Shown piece after piece: positions 36,701-47,051 of a stretch of 64,000 bases of DNA (position 1 is its first letter; each line of letters opens with the position of its first letter). Origin of the DNA: Bradyrhizobium sp. KBS0727 (GTDB taxonomy: Bacteria > Pseudomonadota > Alphaproteobacteria > Rhizobiales > Xanthobacteraceae); NCBI RefSeq assembly GCF_005937885.2, contig NZ_CP042176.1:1545501-1609500 (forward strand), written 5' to 3'. A program made the position numbers and the translations under genes. Under the pieces are notes generated by a model. That model worked only from the letters and a program-made list of their open reading frames with translations, was not told the DNA's origin and did not search any database.

Positions 36701-39700
36701 CTGACCGACCTTCGTGCGGTGCATCAGGGTGTCGGCGAGAACGGCGACGTCAGCGAAGGCATCAGCCTCAACAGCATTGCCAACCTGGTGACGCTGACGG
36801 CGACGATCACGGATGCGGACGGCGACCACCAGGCCGCCACCATCGACCTCGGCAAGCAGGTCACCTTCAACGACGACGGCCCGACCATCGTGGTCAACAA
36901 CTCGGTCGAACCGACGCTGGTGGTCGACGAGAGCAACCTGCCGAACGGCACGACGCCGACCCCGGCGCTGACGGTTGTGACCGGCGACTTCCACGGCGCG
37001 TTCACCTCGGCGCAGGGCGCCGACGGCGCCACCATCGCGTACTCGCTGGGCGTGAGCTCGCCGAGCGTGGACTCCGGGCTGATCGACTCGGCGACGGGTC
37101 AGCACATCCTGCTGGTCCTGAACGGCAACACGGTGGAGGGCCATGTCGGCGCCACCGCGACGCTGGCCTTCACGCTGGCGGTCAATACCGCGACCGGCGT
37201 GGTGACGCTGACCGACCTTCGCGCGGTGCATCAGGGTGTCGGCGAGAACGGCGACGTCAGCGAAGGCATCAGCCTCAACAGCATTGCCAACCTGGTGACG
37301 CTGACGGCGACGATCACGGATGCGGACGGCGACCACCAGGCCGCCACCATCGACCTCGGCAAGCAGGTCACCTTCAACGACGACGGCCCGACCATCGTGG
37401 TCAACAACTCGGTCGAACCGACGCTGGTGGTCGACGAGAGCAACCTGCCGAACGGCACGACGCCGACCCCGGCGCTGACGGTTGTGACCGGCGACTTCCA
37501 CGGCGCGTTCACCTCGGCGCAGGGCGCCGACGGCGCCACCATCGCGTACTCGCTGGGCGTGAGCTCGCCGAGCGTGGACTCCGGGCTGATCGACTCGGCG
37601 ACGGGTCAGCACATCCTGCTGGTCCTGAACGGCAACACGGTGGAGGGCCATGTCGGCGCCACCGCGACGCTGGCCTTCACGCTGGCGGTCAATACCGCGA
37701 CCGGCGTGGTGACGCTGACCGACCTTCGCGCGGTGCATCAGGGCGTCGGCGAGAACGGCGACGTCAGCGAAGGCATCAGCCTCAACAGCATTGCCAACCT
37801 GGTGACGCTGACGGCGACGATCACGGATGCGGACGGCGACCACCAGGCCGCCACCATCGACCTCGGCAAGCAGGTCACCTTCAACGACGACGGCCCGACC
37901 ATCGTGGTCAACAACTCGGTCGAACCGACGCTGGTGGTCGACGAGAGCAACCTGCCGAACGGCACGACGCCGACCCCGGCGCTGACGGTTGTGACCGGCG
38001 ACTTCCACGGCGCGTTCACCTCGGCGCAGGGCGCCGACGGCGCCACCATCGCGTACTCGCTGGGCGTGAGCTCGCCGAGCGTGGACTCCGGGCTGATCGA
38101 CTCGGCGACGGGTCAGCACATCCTGCTGGTCCTGAACGGCAACACGGTGGAGGGCCATGTCGGCGCCACCGCGACGCTGGCCTTCACGCTGGCGGTCAAT
38201 ACCGCGACCGGCGTGGTGACGCTGACCGACCTTCGCGCGGTGCATCAGGGCGTCGGCGAGAACGGCGACGTCAGCGAAGGCATCAGCCTCAACAGCATTG
38301 CCAACCTGGTGACGCTGACGGCGACGATCACGGATGCGGACGGCGACCACCAGGCCGCCACCATCGACCTCGGCAAGCAGGTCACCTTCAACGACGACGG
38401 CCCGACCATCGTGGTCAACAACTCGGTCGAACCGACGCTGGTGGTCGACGAGAGCAACCTGCCGAACGGCACGACGCCGACCCCGGCGCTGACGGTTGTG
38501 ACCGGCGACTTCCACGGCGCGTTCACCTCGGCGCAGGGCGCCGACGGCGCCACCATCGCGTACTCGCTGGGCGTGAGCTCGCCGAGCGTGGACTCCGGGC
38601 TGATCGACTCGGCGACGGGTCAGCACATCCTGCTGGTCCTGAACGGCAACACGGTGGAGGGCCATGTCGGCGCCACCGCGACGCTGGCCTTCACGCTGGC
38701 GGTCAATACCGCGACCGGCGTGGTGACGCTGACCGACCTTCGTGCGGTGCATCAGGGTGTCGGCGAGAACGGCGACGTCAGCGAAGGCATCAGCCTCAAC
38801 AGCATTGCCAACCTGGTGACGCTGACGGCGACGATCACGGATGCGGACGGCGACCACCAGGCCGCCACCATCGACCTCGGCAAGCAGGTCACCTTCAACG
38901 ACGACGGCCCGACCATCGTGGTCAACAACTCGGTCGAACCGACGCTGGTGGTCGACGAGAGCAACCTGCCGAACGGCACGACGCCGACCCCGGCGCTGAC
39001 GGTTGTGACCGGCGACTTCCACGGCGCGTTCACCTCGGCGCAGGGCGCCGACGGCGCCACCATCGCGTACTCGCTGGGCGTGAGCTCGCCGAGCGTGGAC
39101 TCCGGGCTGATCGACTCGGCGACGGGTCAGCACATCCTGCTGGTCCTGAACGGCAACACGGTGGAGGGCCATGTCGGCGCCACCGCGACGCTGGCCTTCA
39201 CGCTGGCGGTCAATACCGCGACCGGCGTGGTGACGCTGACCGACCTTCGCGCGGTGCATCAGGGTGTCGGCGAGAACGGCGACGTCAGCGAAGGCATCAG
39301 CCTCAACAGCATTGCCAACCTGGTGACGCTGACGGCGACGATCACGGATGCGGACGGCGACCACCAGGCCGCCACCATCGACCTCGGCAAGCAGGTCACC
39401 TTCAACGACGACGGCCCGACCATCGTGGTCAACAACTCGGTCGAACCGACGCTGGTGGTCGACGAGAGCAACCTGCCGAACGGCACGACGCCGACCCCGG
39501 CGCTGACGGTTGTGACCGGCGACTTCCACGGCGCGTTCACCTCGGCGCAGGGCGCCGACGGCGCCACCATCGCGTACTCGCTGGGCGTGAGCTCGCCGAG
39601 CGTGGACTCCGGGCTGATCGACTCGGCGACGGGTCAGCACATCCTGCTGGTCCTGAACGGCAACACGGTGGAGGGCCATGTCGGCGCCACCGCGACGCTG

Positions 39701-42700
39701 GCCTTCACGCTGGCGGTCAATACCGCGACCGGCGTGGTGACGCTGACCGACCTTCGCGCGGTGCATCAGGGCGTCGGCGAGAACGGCGACGTCAGCGAAG
39801 GCATCAGCCTCAACAGCATTGCCAACCTGGTGACGCTGACGGCGACGATCACGGATGCGGACGGCGACCACCAGGCCGCCACCATCGACCTCGGCAAGCA
39901 GGTCACCTTCAACGACGACGGCCCGACCATCGTGGTCAACAACTCGGTCGAACCGACGCTGGTGGTTGACGAGAGCAACCTGCCGAACGGCACGACGCCG
40001 ACCCCGGCGCTGACGGTTGTGACCGGCGACTTCCACGGCGCGTTCACCTCGGCGCAGGGCGCCGACGGCGCCACCATCGCGTACTCGCTGGGCGTGAGCT
40101 CGCCGAGCGTGGACTCCGGGCTGATCGACTCGGCGACGGGTCAGCACATCCTGCTGGTCCTGAACGGCAACACGGTGGAGGGCCATGTCGGCGCCACCGC
40201 GACGCTGGCCTTCACGCTGGCGGTCAATACCGCGACCGGCGTGGTGACGCTGACCGACCTTCGCGCGGTGCATCAGGGCGTCGGCGAGAACGGCGACGTC
40301 AGCGAAGGCATCAGCCTCAACAGCATTGCCAACCTGGTGACGCTGACGGCGACGATCACGGATGCGGACGGCGACCACCAGGCCGCCACCATCGACCTCG
40401 GCAAGCAGGTCACCTTCAACGACGACGGCCCGACCATCGTGGTCAACAACTCGGTCGAACCGACGCTGGTGGTCGACGAGAGCAACCTGCCGAACGGCAC
40501 GACGCCGACCCCGGCGCTGACGGTTGTGACCGGCGACTTCCACGGCGCGTTCACCTCGGCGCAGGGCGCCGACGGCGCCACCATCGCGTACTCGCTGGGC
40601 GTGAGCTCGCCGAGCGTGGACTCCGGGCTGATCGACTCGGCGACGGGTCAGCACATCCTGCTGGTCCTGAACGGCAACACGGTGGAGGGCCATGTCGGCG
40701 CCACCGCGACGCTGGCCTTCACGCTGGCGGTCAATACCGCGACCGGCGTGGTGACGCTGACCGACCTTCGTGCGGTGCATCAGGGTGTCGGCGAGAACGG
40801 CGACGTCAGCGAAGGCATCAGCCTCAACAGCATTGCCAACCTGGTGACGCTGACGGCGACGATCACGGATGCGGACGGCGACCACCAGGCCGCCACCATC
40901 GACCTCGGCAAGCAGGTCACCTTCAACGACGACGGCCCGACCATCGTGGTCAACAACTCGGTCGAACCGACGCTGGTGGTCGACGAGAGCAACCTGCCGA
41001 ACGGCACGACGCCGACCCCGGCGCTGACGGTTGTGACCGGCGACTTCCACGGCGCGTTCACCTCGGCGCAGGGCGCCGACGGCGCCACCATCGCGTACTC
41101 GCTGGGCGTGAGCTCGCCGAGCGTGGACTCCGGGCTGATCGACTCGGCGACGGGTCAGCACATCCTGCTGGTCCTGAACGGCAACACGGTGGAGGGCCAT
41201 GTCGGCGCCACCGCGACGCTGGCCTTCACGCTGGCGGTCAATACCGCGACCGGCGTGGTGACGCTGACCGACCTTCGTGCGGTGCATCAGGGTGTCGGCG
41301 AGAACGGCGACGTCAGCGAAGGCATCAGCCTCAACAGCATTGCCAACCTGGTGACGCTGACGGCGACGATCACGGATGCGGACGGCGACCACCAGGCCGC
41401 CACCATCGACCTCGGCAAGCAGGTCACCTTCAACGACGACGGCCCGACCATCGTGGTCAACAACTCGGTCGAACCGACGCTGGTGGTCGACGAGAGCAAC
41501 CTGCCGAACGGCACGACGCCGACCCCGGCGCTGACGGTTGTGACCGGCGACTTCCACGGCGCGTTCACCTCGGCGCAGGGCGCCGACGGCGCCACCATCG
41601 CGTACTCGCTGGGCGTGAGCTCGCCGAGCGTGGACTCCGGGCTGATCGACTCGGCGACGGGTCAGCACATCCTGCTGGTCCTGAACGGCAACACGGTGGA
41701 GGGCCATGTCGGCGCCACCGCGACGCTGGCCTTCACGCTGGCGGTCAATACCGCGACCGGCGTGGTGACGCTGACCGACCTTCGCGCGGTGCATCAGGGT
41801 GTCGGCGAGAACGGCGACGTCAGCGAAGGCATCAGCCTCAACAGCATTGCCAACCTGGTGACGCTGACGGCGACGATCACGGATGCGGACGGCGACCACC
41901 AGGCCGCCACCATCGACCTCGGCAAGCAGGTCACCTTCAACGACGACGGCCCGACCATCGTGGTCAACAACTCGGTCGAACCGACGCTGGTGGTCGACGA
42001 GAGCAACCTGCCGAACGGCACGACGCCGACCCCGGCGCTGACGGTTGTGACCGGCGACTTCCACGGCGCGTTCACCTCGGCGCAGGGCGCCGACGGCGCC
42101 ACCATCGCGTACTCGCTGGGCGTGAGCTCGCCGAGCGTGGACTCCGGGCTGATCGACTCGGCGACGGGTCAGCACATCCTGCTGGTCCTGAACGGCAACA
42201 CGGTGGAGGGCCATGTCGGCGCCACCGCGACGCTGGCCTTCACGCTGGCGGTCAATACCGCGACCGGCGTGGTGACGCTGACCGACCTTCGCGCGGTGCA
42301 TCAGGGCGTCGGCGAGAACGGCGACGTCAGCGAAGGCATCAGCCTCAACAGCATTGCCAACCTGGTGACGCTGACGGCGACGATCACGGACGCGGACGGC
42401 GACCACCAGGCCGCCACCATCGACCTCGGCAAGCAGGTCACCTTCAACGACGACGGCCCGACCATCGTGGTCAACAACTCGGTCGAACCGACGCTGGTGG
42501 TTGACGAGAGCTTCCTGACAGCAACCACAAACGGCATCGACGGTTCGACGCCGAACGCGGCGAACACCCACGTCACGGGCAATTTTAGCGGTCTGTTCAC
42601 CGCGGTGCCAGGCGCTGATGGCTCAGCTGGAATCACCTATGCGCTGAGCATCACGGGCGGCAACGGCGCGGCATCTGGGCTGCTGGATGCGCAGACCGGG

Positions 42701-44449
42701 CTGTCGGATGTGCTGGTTTTGAACGGCAACACGATCGAGGGCCATGTCGGCAGCGCGCTGGGCGCGCTGGCGTTCACCATTGCGATCGACCCGAACACGG
42801 GGATTGTGACCTTCACGGAGGACCGTTCGGTGAAGGAGGCCACGGCCTCGAACCCGGACACCAGCGAGGGCATCAGCCTGACCGCGGGTATTGTGAACCT
42901 GACGGCGACGATCACGGACAAGGACGGCGACACTGCGACGGCCAGCATCGACCTCGGCAAGCAGCTGACGATGCTGGACGATGGTCCGACGATTGGAGGC
43001 TTCGAACACGCAATTATCGCCGCCCAGGACAATCAGATTGCTAACGGTACCTACAACGTCAATTTCGGCGCGGACGGCGACGCGGCTATGCTTGTGGCCG
43101 TCCACAGTGGGGCCGTTGGTAGTACGGGATACAATCTGGCGACAGCGCCGGCTGCAGGTAGCGGCGTCACGTCCGTACATGTGACCGGGAATGGTGACGA
43201 TTATACCTTCTATTACACAACCCACGCGGTGAGCGGCGGTGTGGAGCTGGATGCGTTCTTCACCGACACAAGCGGGACGCTAAGCAATCCATTCTTTACG
43301 TTGGCGATCGATCCAAATGGAACGTACACGTTTGACTTGGAGAGCGTCGGCGCATTGACGCAAACGACGGTAAGCGGCTCTACTTTCGGAGCCTCCGGCG
43401 GCGGCACGCTGTCACTTACCGCTGGTGATCTCACCATCACTGGCAGTGACAACGCTGGCAACCCCCTCGACGTCAAGGCATCGAACAACGGCATCGCGGT
43501 CGGTGACACCGGGCTGCAAATGGATGTGAATGAGAACTTGCATCTGACCTTCGTGGACCCGACAACGCACCTTGCGGTGGAGCAAACGCAGATCAGCTTC
43601 ACTCTGGTTCAGTGGCAAGGAAACGGCACGGCCGACGTTTTGTTCAAAGTCTATGACGGAGCAACTCATACAGACTTCGACATCCAGATTCCAAAGCCAG
43701 CGGGCGGCCTTGACACGGTCTTTGTGGTAGAGAATGCTGCGCTCGCGGGCACCCACGTCGTCGATAATGCCGCTCACACGATTACACTGTACGTGGGATC
43801 GACATTCGATCAGGTGCAAGTTGACTATGTAAGTGCGGTAACAGGGAACACCACGTTTACCGTCAATAGCATCACCTTCGACCAGAAAACGACCATCCCC
43901 AGCACGGATCTGTTGTTCGATGTAACAGCCGTCGACGGTGACGCTGATACGTCAACGACCCAGCTTCAGGTCGACCTGCAGGGCGGTTCAAACGTTCCGA
44001 CTGGTCTCACAGTTAATGGCACCACGGGCGACGACGTGCTGGTTGGCGGCAGCGGCAACGACACGCTGATCGGCGGAGCAGGAAATGATAGTCTGACCGG
44101 CGGCGGCGGGAACGATCTATTCGTTCTGGACGGGCACAGCAGCGGAGGCGTGAGCCTGAGCGGGCACGACGTCATCCAAGATTTCGCAGCGGGTGATCTG
44201 ATCCTGGTAGACGTTGCCAGTCAGGCCTTTACGATTGGTACCTCGGCGGCGATTTCAGCCGCGCAGTTTACTTCTGTTGCAACAGATGCAGCACAGACAG
44301 CTGCGTGGAACGGGACGACCAACCAATTCGTCTTTAACACGGCTAATCACGAGCTCTTCTATTCAGCTAATGGTTCAGCGGCCACAGCGATTGACCTCGC
44401 CCACGTGAGCACGGGCATCCCAGCAGCGACCGCAATCCATACGTTCTGA
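33746..44449 (+). CDS. Giant RTX adhesin-like protein with fifteen 169-aa repeats, type I secretion substrate
   Basis: 3567 aa from ATG 33746 with GGCGGAG upstream; no signal peptide. Residues about 25-125 form a BapA-prefix/retention-like domain ([40 protein letters not shown]). It is followed by LPAADAGG (131-138), a Pro-rich linker and one diverged repeat. Fifteen almost identical 169-aa units span about 383-2917, then a diverged unit (about 2918-3080). The units carry [23 protein letters not shown] and FNDDGPTI, like T1SS-143/DUF5801 repeats. After a unique beta region, RTX nonapeptides ([17 protein letters not shown], about 3425-3462) and a C-terminal secretion region ([17 protein letters not shown]) follow. 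Probable surface adhesin exported by the neighbouring type I system. Confidence 0.92.
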   Translation: MNGQFQVAQATGTGGNSNSSATPRIYKLTKPLTDQSVVVNVGYDQKVQVDFSGIANEKITLVHVGEKLIILFDNQSTLTVEPFFDSRADGLANGVGGQARDNITVEMAPGRDISVKEFANLFTITTDTSVLPAADAGGTSNANAQASGANFSPFTIDPLPPVPTNQLAPQEDLGNFTPELPTGVVPPLETPAPGPTITAGVVPGLVVDESFLTVATNGIAGSTPNVANTVATGLVPFTIDVPAGEKSLTFALSVSAQGVDSGLIDSQTGHHVFLFVEGGQVVGREGATSGAAAGGPIDFRLSVDATGHITLTDLRSVHQGAGEVGDINEGASLPAGLVLLTATVTDVNNNTASASVDVGPHLAILDDGPSISVVIEGETPFLVVDESNLPNGTTPTPALTVVTGDFHGAFTSVQGADGATIAYSLGVSSPSVDSGLIDSATGQHILLVLNGNTVEGHVGATATLAFTLAVNTATGVVTLTDLRAVHQGVGENGDVSEGISLNSIANLVTLTATITDADGDHQAATIDLGKQVTFNDDGPTIVVNNSVEPTLVVDESNLPNGTTPTPALTVVTGDFHGAFTSAQGADGATIAYSLGVSSPSVDSGLIDSATGQHILLVLNGNTVEGHVGATATLAFTLAVNTATGVVTLTDLRAVHQGVGENGDVSEGISLNSIANLVTLTATITDADGDHQAATIDLGKQVTFNDDGPTIVVNNSVEPTLVVDESNLPNGTTPTPALTVVTGDFHGAFTSAQGADGATIAYSLGVSSPSVDSGLIDSATGQHILLVLNGNTVEGHVGATATLAFTLAVNTATGVVTLTDLRAVHQGVGENGDVSEGISLNSIANLVTLTATITDADGDHQAATIDLGKQVTFNDDGPTIVVNNSVEPTLVVDESNLPNGTTPTPALTVVTGDFHGAFTSAQGADGATIAYSLGVSSPSVDSGLIDSATGQHILLVLNGNTVEGHVGATATLAFTLAVNTATGVVTLTDLRAVHQGVGENGDVSEGISLNSIANLVTLTATITDADGDHQAATIDLGKQVTFNDDGPTIVVNNSVEPTLVVDESNLPNGTTPTPALTVVTGDFHGAFTSAQGADGATIAYSLGVSSPSVDSGLIDSATGQHILLVLNGNTVEGHVGATATLAFTLAVNTATGVVTLTDLRAVHQGVGENGDVSEGISLNSIANLVTLTATITDADGDHQAATIDLGKQVTFNDDGPTIVVNNSVEPTLVVDESNLPNGTTPTPALTVVTGDFHGAFTSAQGADGATIAYSLGVSSPSVDSGLIDSATGQHILLVLNGNTVEGHVGATATLAFTLAVNTATGVVTLTDLRAVHQGVGENGDVSEGISLNSIANLVTLTATITDADGDHQAATIDLGKQVTFNDDGPTIVVNNSVEPTLVVDESNLPNGTTPTPALTVVTGDFHGAFTSAQGADGATIAYSLGVSSPSVDSGLIDSATGQHILLVLNGNTVEGHVGATATLAFTLAVNTATGVVTLTDLRAVHQGVGENGDVSEGISLNSIANLVTLTATITDADGDHQAATIDLGKQVTFNDDGPTIVVNNSVEPTLVVDESNLPNGTTPTPALTVVTGDFHGAFTSAQGADGATIAYSLGVSSPSVDSGLIDSATGQHILLVLNGNTVEGHVGATATLAFTLAVNTATGVVTLTDLRAVHQGVGENGDVSEGISLNSIANLVTLTATITDADGDHQAATIDLGKQVTFNDDGPTIVVNNSVEPTLVVDESNLPNGTTPTPALTVVTGDFHGAFTSAQGADGATIAYSLGVSSPSVDSGLIDSATGQHILLVLNGNTVEGHVGATATLAFTLAVNTATGVVTLTDLRAVHQGVGENGDVSEGISLNSIANLVTLTATITDADGDHQAATIDLGKQVTFNDDGPTIVVNNSVEPTLVVDESNLPNGTTPTPALTVVTGDFHGAFTSAQGADGATIAYSLGVSSPSVDSGLIDSATGQHILLVLNGNTVEGHVGATATLAFTLAVNTATGVVTLTDLRAVHQGVGENGDVSEGISLNSIANLVTLTATITDADGDHQAATIDLGKQVTFNDDGPTIVVNNSVEPTLVVDESNLPNGTTPTPALTVVTGDFHGAFTSAQGADGATIAYSLGVSSPSVDSGLIDSATGQHILLVLNGNTVEGHVGATATLAFTLAVNTATGVVTLTDLRAVHQGVGENGDVSEGISLNSIANLVTLTATITDADGDHQAATIDLGKQVTFNDDGPTIVVNNSVEPTLVVDESNLPNGTTPTPALTVVTGDFHGAFTSAQGADGATIAYSLGVSSPSVDSGLIDSATGQHILLVLNGNTVEGHVGATATLAFTLAVNTATGVVTLTDLRAVHQGVGENGDVSEGISLNSIANLVTLTATITDADGDHQAATIDLGKQVTFNDDGPTIVVNNSVEPTLVVDESNLPNGTTPTPALTVVTGDFHGAFTSAQGADGATIAYSLGVSSPSVDSGLIDSATGQHILLVLNGNTVEGHVGATATLAFTLAVNTATGVVTLTDLRAVHQGVGENGDVSEGISLNSIANLVTLTATITDADGDHQAATIDLGKQVTFNDDGPTIVVNNSVEPTLVVDESNLPNGTTPTPALTVVTGDFHGAFTSAQGADGATIAYSLGVSSPSVDSGLIDSATGQHILLVLNGNTVEGHVGATATLAFTLAVNTATGVVTLTDLRAVHQGVGENGDVSEGISLNSIANLVTLTATITDADGDHQAATIDLGKQVTFNDDGPTIVVNNSVEPTLVVDESNLPNGTTPTPALTVVTGDFHGAFTSAQGADGATIAYSLGVSSPSVDSGLIDSATGQHILLVLNGNTVEGHVGATATLAFTLAVNTATGVVTLTDLRAVHQGVGENGDVSEGISLNSIANLVTLTATITDADGDHQAATIDLGKQVTFNDDGPTIVVNNSVEPTLVVDESFLTATTNGIDGSTPNAANTHVTGNFSGLFTAVPGADGSAGITYALSITGGNGAASGLLDAQTGLSDVLVLNGNTIEGHVGSALGALAFTIAIDPNTGIVTFTEDRSVKEATASNPDTSEGISLTAGIVNLTATITDKDGDTATASIDLGKQLTMLDDGPTIGGFEHAIIAAQDNQIANGTYNVNFGADGDAAMLVAVHSGAVGSTGYNLATAPAAGSGVTSVHVTGNGDDYTFYYTTHAVSGGVELDAFFTDTSGTLSNPFFTLAIDPNGTYTFDLESVGALTQTTVSGSTFGASGGGTLSLTAGDLTITGSDNAGNPLDVKASNNGIAVGDTGLQMDVNENLHLTFVDPTTHLAVEQTQISFTLVQWQGNGTADVLFKVYDGATHTDFDIQIPKPAGGLDTVFVVENAALAGTHVVDNAAHTITLYVGSTFDQVQVDYVSAVTGNTTFTVNSITFDQKTTIPSTDLLFDVTAVDGDADTSTTQLQVDLQGGSNVPTGLTVNGTTGDDVLVGGSGNDTLIGGAGNDSLTGGGGNDLFVLDGHSSGGVSLSGHDVIQDFAAGDLILVDVASQAFTIGTSAAISAAQFTSVATDAAQTAAWNGTTNQFVFNTANHELFYSANGSAATAIDLAHVSTGIPAATAIHTF
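34891..42495 (+). repeat. Fifteen tandem 507-bp (169-codon) repeats
   Basis: Units begin every 507 bp from 34891 to 41989, each starting GGTGGTYGACGAGAGCAACC; a diverged sixteenth unit starts at 42496. Differences I could see are few: Y in GGTYGAC, CGC/CGT before GCGGTGCATCAGGG, GGC/GGT before GTCGGCGAG, a GTG for GCG in unit 1 (34982-34984) and GAC for GAT in unit 15 (near 42389). Copies 2-6 and 11-15 show the same order of variants. Confidence 0.96.
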
Positions 44450-44463
44450 ACATACAATCTAAG

Positions 44464-44500
44464 AAGACCAGCTGGCAGTTATGCCGGCTGGTCTTTTCGT
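44464..44500 (+). terminator. Rho-independent terminator after the giant RTX gene
   Basis: AAGACCAGC pairs with GCTGGTCTT (44464-44472 with 44487-44495) and GGCA with TGCC inside, giving a stem of about 14 bp with a GTTA loop, followed by TTCGTTTTC. It lies 15 bp after the stop codon at 44449. Confidence 0.88.
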
Positions 44501-44529
44501 TTTCGCTCTCGATTGCTCCGACCGAAAGA

Positions 44530-45561
44530 TCACATTAGCAGCGGCAGCCAGCCCGACGGGGCGGGGCCTCGCTTGGACGCATCCGCATCTCCCCATTCGT
44601 GGACATCATCGCTACCAGCCGCCGCAGGCGCAGTCTCGACATCGTCAGTTAGCAACAGATGTTGGGCATAGGGCGCCGCGAATAGCTGAACGCCGCGATG
44701 GTTGATCGCATAGAATGGTGTGAAGCTCGTGGCGTCGGCGTCATCCATCAAGTCTGAGCGTCGGCTGTCGAGGATGAGCCAACGGCCGTCCAGACGTGCG
44801 GCGAGAACGGCATGGTCCTGCCGGACGGCGCGATCGCGAACCAGGACCAGTCGCAGTTCTTCGCGCGGGAAGCCGGCCTCGGTCAGCGCAACGTATTTGG
44901 CGATCGCATAATCCTCGCAATCGCCCTTTCCGGTTGCAAAGGAGGCGAGCGGAGCACTCCAGCGATCAGCTTCGCCGTGCTGGGCAAAATCGCTGACATA
45001 ACGGATCGCGACATTGACCGCGCGATTGGCTTCTTCCAGCTGGCCGCGGCCGGATTGCGCTTTCACCGCGTTGATCAACCGCAGGAACTGCGCTGCATAG
45101 GAAGGGCAGCTCCCGGCGTCGGTCCGGCAGCGATCCAGCACAGCCTGTTCTTTCGTGATGTCGGATTCAATGCCGCGCCACTTGCGCCACAACACGCCCT
45201 CCGGTGCCCGAAAGGTAAAGAGACCGAATGGCTCTGTGCCGACTGCAGGAGCTGCTTTCGGCACAGGCGAAGCGTCGGTCGCAACATTCGAGGGGGTCAA
45301 CGACGCCAGTCGCAAGGCGCCAGGGCCGCGCCCGCGCTGACGATCGAGCTTCGCCAAGACCTCGTTGATGGTGAAAAAAGTCGCCGGCGGGCGCATCGCT
45401 TCGCGGTCCGAGCCCGGTACCATGTCGCCATTGGCTCCAAGGGGAACGCCCTCATCCGCGGCGATCGCGACAGGAGCGGCGGCGCTGAGGCCCACCGAAA
45501 ACGCGGTTGCCGCAATGAGTGGAGCCAAGGCAAGTCTTGGCCATTTCCGACACGCAATCAT
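44530..45561 (-). CDS. BTLCP (LapG-type) transglutaminase-like cysteine protease
   Basis: 343 aa with a signal peptide (LALAPLIAATAFSVGLSAAA). The C-terminal domain has the bacterial transglutaminase-like cysteine protease triad: Cys215 in GDCEDYAIAKY, His250 in QDHAVLAA and Asp265 in LILDSRRSD. In Pseudomonas the homologue LapG cleaves the N-terminal retention module of the giant adhesin LapA in the periplasm and releases it from the cell. Here the gene lies next to the type I exporter genes and converges on a giant RTX gene, which supports the same role. The N-terminal 110 residues are longer than in LapG. No LapD-like inhibitor gene is nearby. Confidence 0.88.
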   Translation of the reverse strand: MIACRKWPRLALAPLIAATAFSVGLSAAAPVAIAADEGVPLGANGDMVPGSDREAMRPPATFFTINEVLAKLDRQRGRGPGALRLASLTPSNVATDASPVPKAAPAVGTEPFGLFTFRAPEGVLWRKWRGIESDITKEQAVLDRCRTDAGSCPSYAAQFLRLINAVKAQSGRGQLEEANRAVNVAIRYVSDFAQHGEADRWSAPLASFATGKGDCEDYAIAKYVALTEAGFPREELRLVLVRDRAVRQDHAVLAARLDGRWLILDSRRSDLMDDADATSFTPFYAINHRGVQLFAAPYAQHLLLTDDVETAPAAAGSDDVHEWGDADASKRGPAPSGWLPLLM

Positions 45562-45723
45562 TTGACGTCCCCAAGGTCAGGGACGCACGTCAACGTCTTG
45601 TGCGTTGATCCGCGTCCCGAGCTGTTATCGGAACGAAGATTGCGGTCGCTACCGCTTAAGCCGGGTTAAGTGACGCTTGAGAGGGGAGCAATGTTGAAAG
45701 AGAGGGTCTACTGCCGGTTTGCA

Positions 45724-45747
45724 GGGTCGTTCAAAGTTGAACGACCC
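45724..45747. repeat. Perfect 11-bp inverted repeat between hlyD-like and BTLCP genes
   Basis: GGGTCGTTCAA (45724-45734), AG, TTGAACGACCC (45737-45747). It lies 32 bp past the HlyD-family stop and 163 bp before the BTLCP start. There is no T-run on the - strand, so it may be an operator or a hairpin rather than a classical terminator. Confidence 0.8.
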
Positions 45748-45778
45748 GATTTAGTAAACCTTTAAGCAACCTCGTTGC

Positions 45779-47026
45779 TCAATGCTCGCGAAGGGCGTCG
45801 TCGCGCAGGGTACGCGCGGGCTTCACCAGATAATCCAGGACCGATTTCTCGCCGGTCAGCACTTCCACCGTTGCTATCATGCCTGGGATGATCGGCAATG
45901 GCTTGGCCTCGGTACCAAGGTGGTTTTTCTCGGTCCGCACCATCACGCGGTAGAACATTTCCGGCCGTTCGGTTTTTTCCTTGTCGTCGACGATGGTATC
46001 GGCGCTGATGCGCTCGACCTTGCCTTTTAGCGACCCATAGACCGAAGAATCATAGGCGGAGATCTTTACGACGGCGTCCTGGTTTGGACGGATAAAGGCA
46101 ATGTCCTGCGGACGGATCTTTCCCTCCACCAGCAATGAATCGTCCAACGGAATAATATCCATTAAATTGGCACCGGGCTGCACCACCGCGCCGACAGTTG
46201 TGACATTCAATTTGTTGACGATGCCGTGTACCGGCGATTTCAGATCAGTCCGCCGTACCCGATCCTGCGCAGACTTGATGTTTTCATCGAGCACGGCGAG
46301 GTCGCCGCGCGATTTCGCCAAATCTTCATCGGCTTGGGAGCGGAAGGACGCGGTGATATTGACGATTTTTGATTGAGCCTCGGCGAGCTGTCCTCTCATT
46401 TCGGTGGCTTGCCGATCCAGTCGTAGCATTTCGATTTCAGGCACGACCTTTTGTTCGTAGAGCTTGCGAGTGATCGAAAGCTCGCGCTCAAGCAATTTGA
46501 GCGAACCGCTGAGGCGGGTGACCTGTTGGTTCAAGACGTCGACGTCCTGCGCGACCTTCTGCGATCGCATTTTGAACACGCTGGTCTCGGTCGAGACCGC
46601 AGCCGGCACCATCTTGTCGAGCTGATCGGGGAACGTGACTTCGCTGCGCCCTCTCGCCTCGGCCTCAAGTCTGGCAACCCGCGCGGCCATCGCCGCGCGA
46701 CGCTCACGGATTTCGCCAAACTCCGAGGCAAATTTGGTGTCCTCGATTCGCATCAGGGATTGTCCGCTCTGAACGATGGCGCCCTCCTGAACGAGAATCG
46801 CGCCCACGATACCGCCCTCGAGGCTCTGGACCACTTGGGTTTGTTGCGATGGCACGACCCGGCCGTTGCCCCGCTTGACTTCATCCAGCACCGCAAAGTG
46901 CGCCCATACCAAAAACGCGACAAAAAGCGCCAAGAAGGAGAACAGCAGCATGCGCGAGGTGCGTGGCGTACGCAGCGCAGCTGCCGCCCGAATATCGTTC
47001 GCAAACGCAAAATCAGAGGAGGGCAT
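45779..47026 (-). CDS. HlyD-family periplasmic adaptor of type I secretion (LapC/PrtE type)
   Basis: 415 aa with one N-terminal membrane segment (RMLLFSFLALFVAFLVWAHF), a biotinyl-lipoyl-like motif (VVQSLEGGIVGAILVQEGAI), a long coiled-coil hairpin (about residues 95-260, for example EIRERRAAMAARVARLEAEA) and a C-terminal beta-barrel part (RRTDLKSPVHGIVNKLNVTT; IIPLDDSLLVEGKIRPQDIA). It links the inner-membrane ABC exporter to the TolC channel. The gene follows the ABC gene by 25 bp in the same direction, so they form an operon. Confidence 0.94.
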   Translation of the reverse strand: MPSSDFAFANDIRAAAALRTPRTSRMLLFSFLALFVAFLVWAHFAVLDEVKRGNGRVVPSQQTQVVQSLEGGIVGAILVQEGAIVQSGQSLMRIEDTKFASEFGEIRERRAAMAARVARLEAEARGRSEVTFPDQLDKMVPAAVSTETSVFKMRSQKVAQDVDVLNQQVTRLSGSLKLLERELSITRKLYEQKVVPEIEMLRLDRQATEMRGQLAEAQSKIVNITASFRSQADEDLAKSRGDLAVLDENIKSAQDRVRRTDLKSPVHGIVNKLNVTTVGAVVQPGANLMDIIPLDDSLLVEGKIRPQDIAFIRPNQDAVVKISAYDSSVYGSLKGKVERISADTIVDDKEKTERPEMFYRVMVRTEKNHLGTEAKPLPIIPGMIATVEVLTGEKSVLDYLVKPARTLRDDALREH

Positions 47027-47051
47027 TGAAATTACACGTCCTTGACGCCGT

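Noticed and set aside
34891..42495. Regular tandem repeats considered as a CRISPR-like or satellite array
   Set aside because: The unit is 507 bp, fully coding and without spacers; it is a protein repeat.
34754..42571. Antisense open frame of 2605 codons opposite the giant RTX gene
   Set aside because: The repeat unit is 507 bp, a multiple of three, so any frame open in one unit is open in all fifteen. The translation (Arg/Val/His/Gln-rich) has no protein-like features.
44812..45669. + strand frame of 285 codons opposite the BTLCP protease
   Set aside because: The - strand gene has a signal peptide and an intact Cys-His-Asp triad; the + strand frame has neither.
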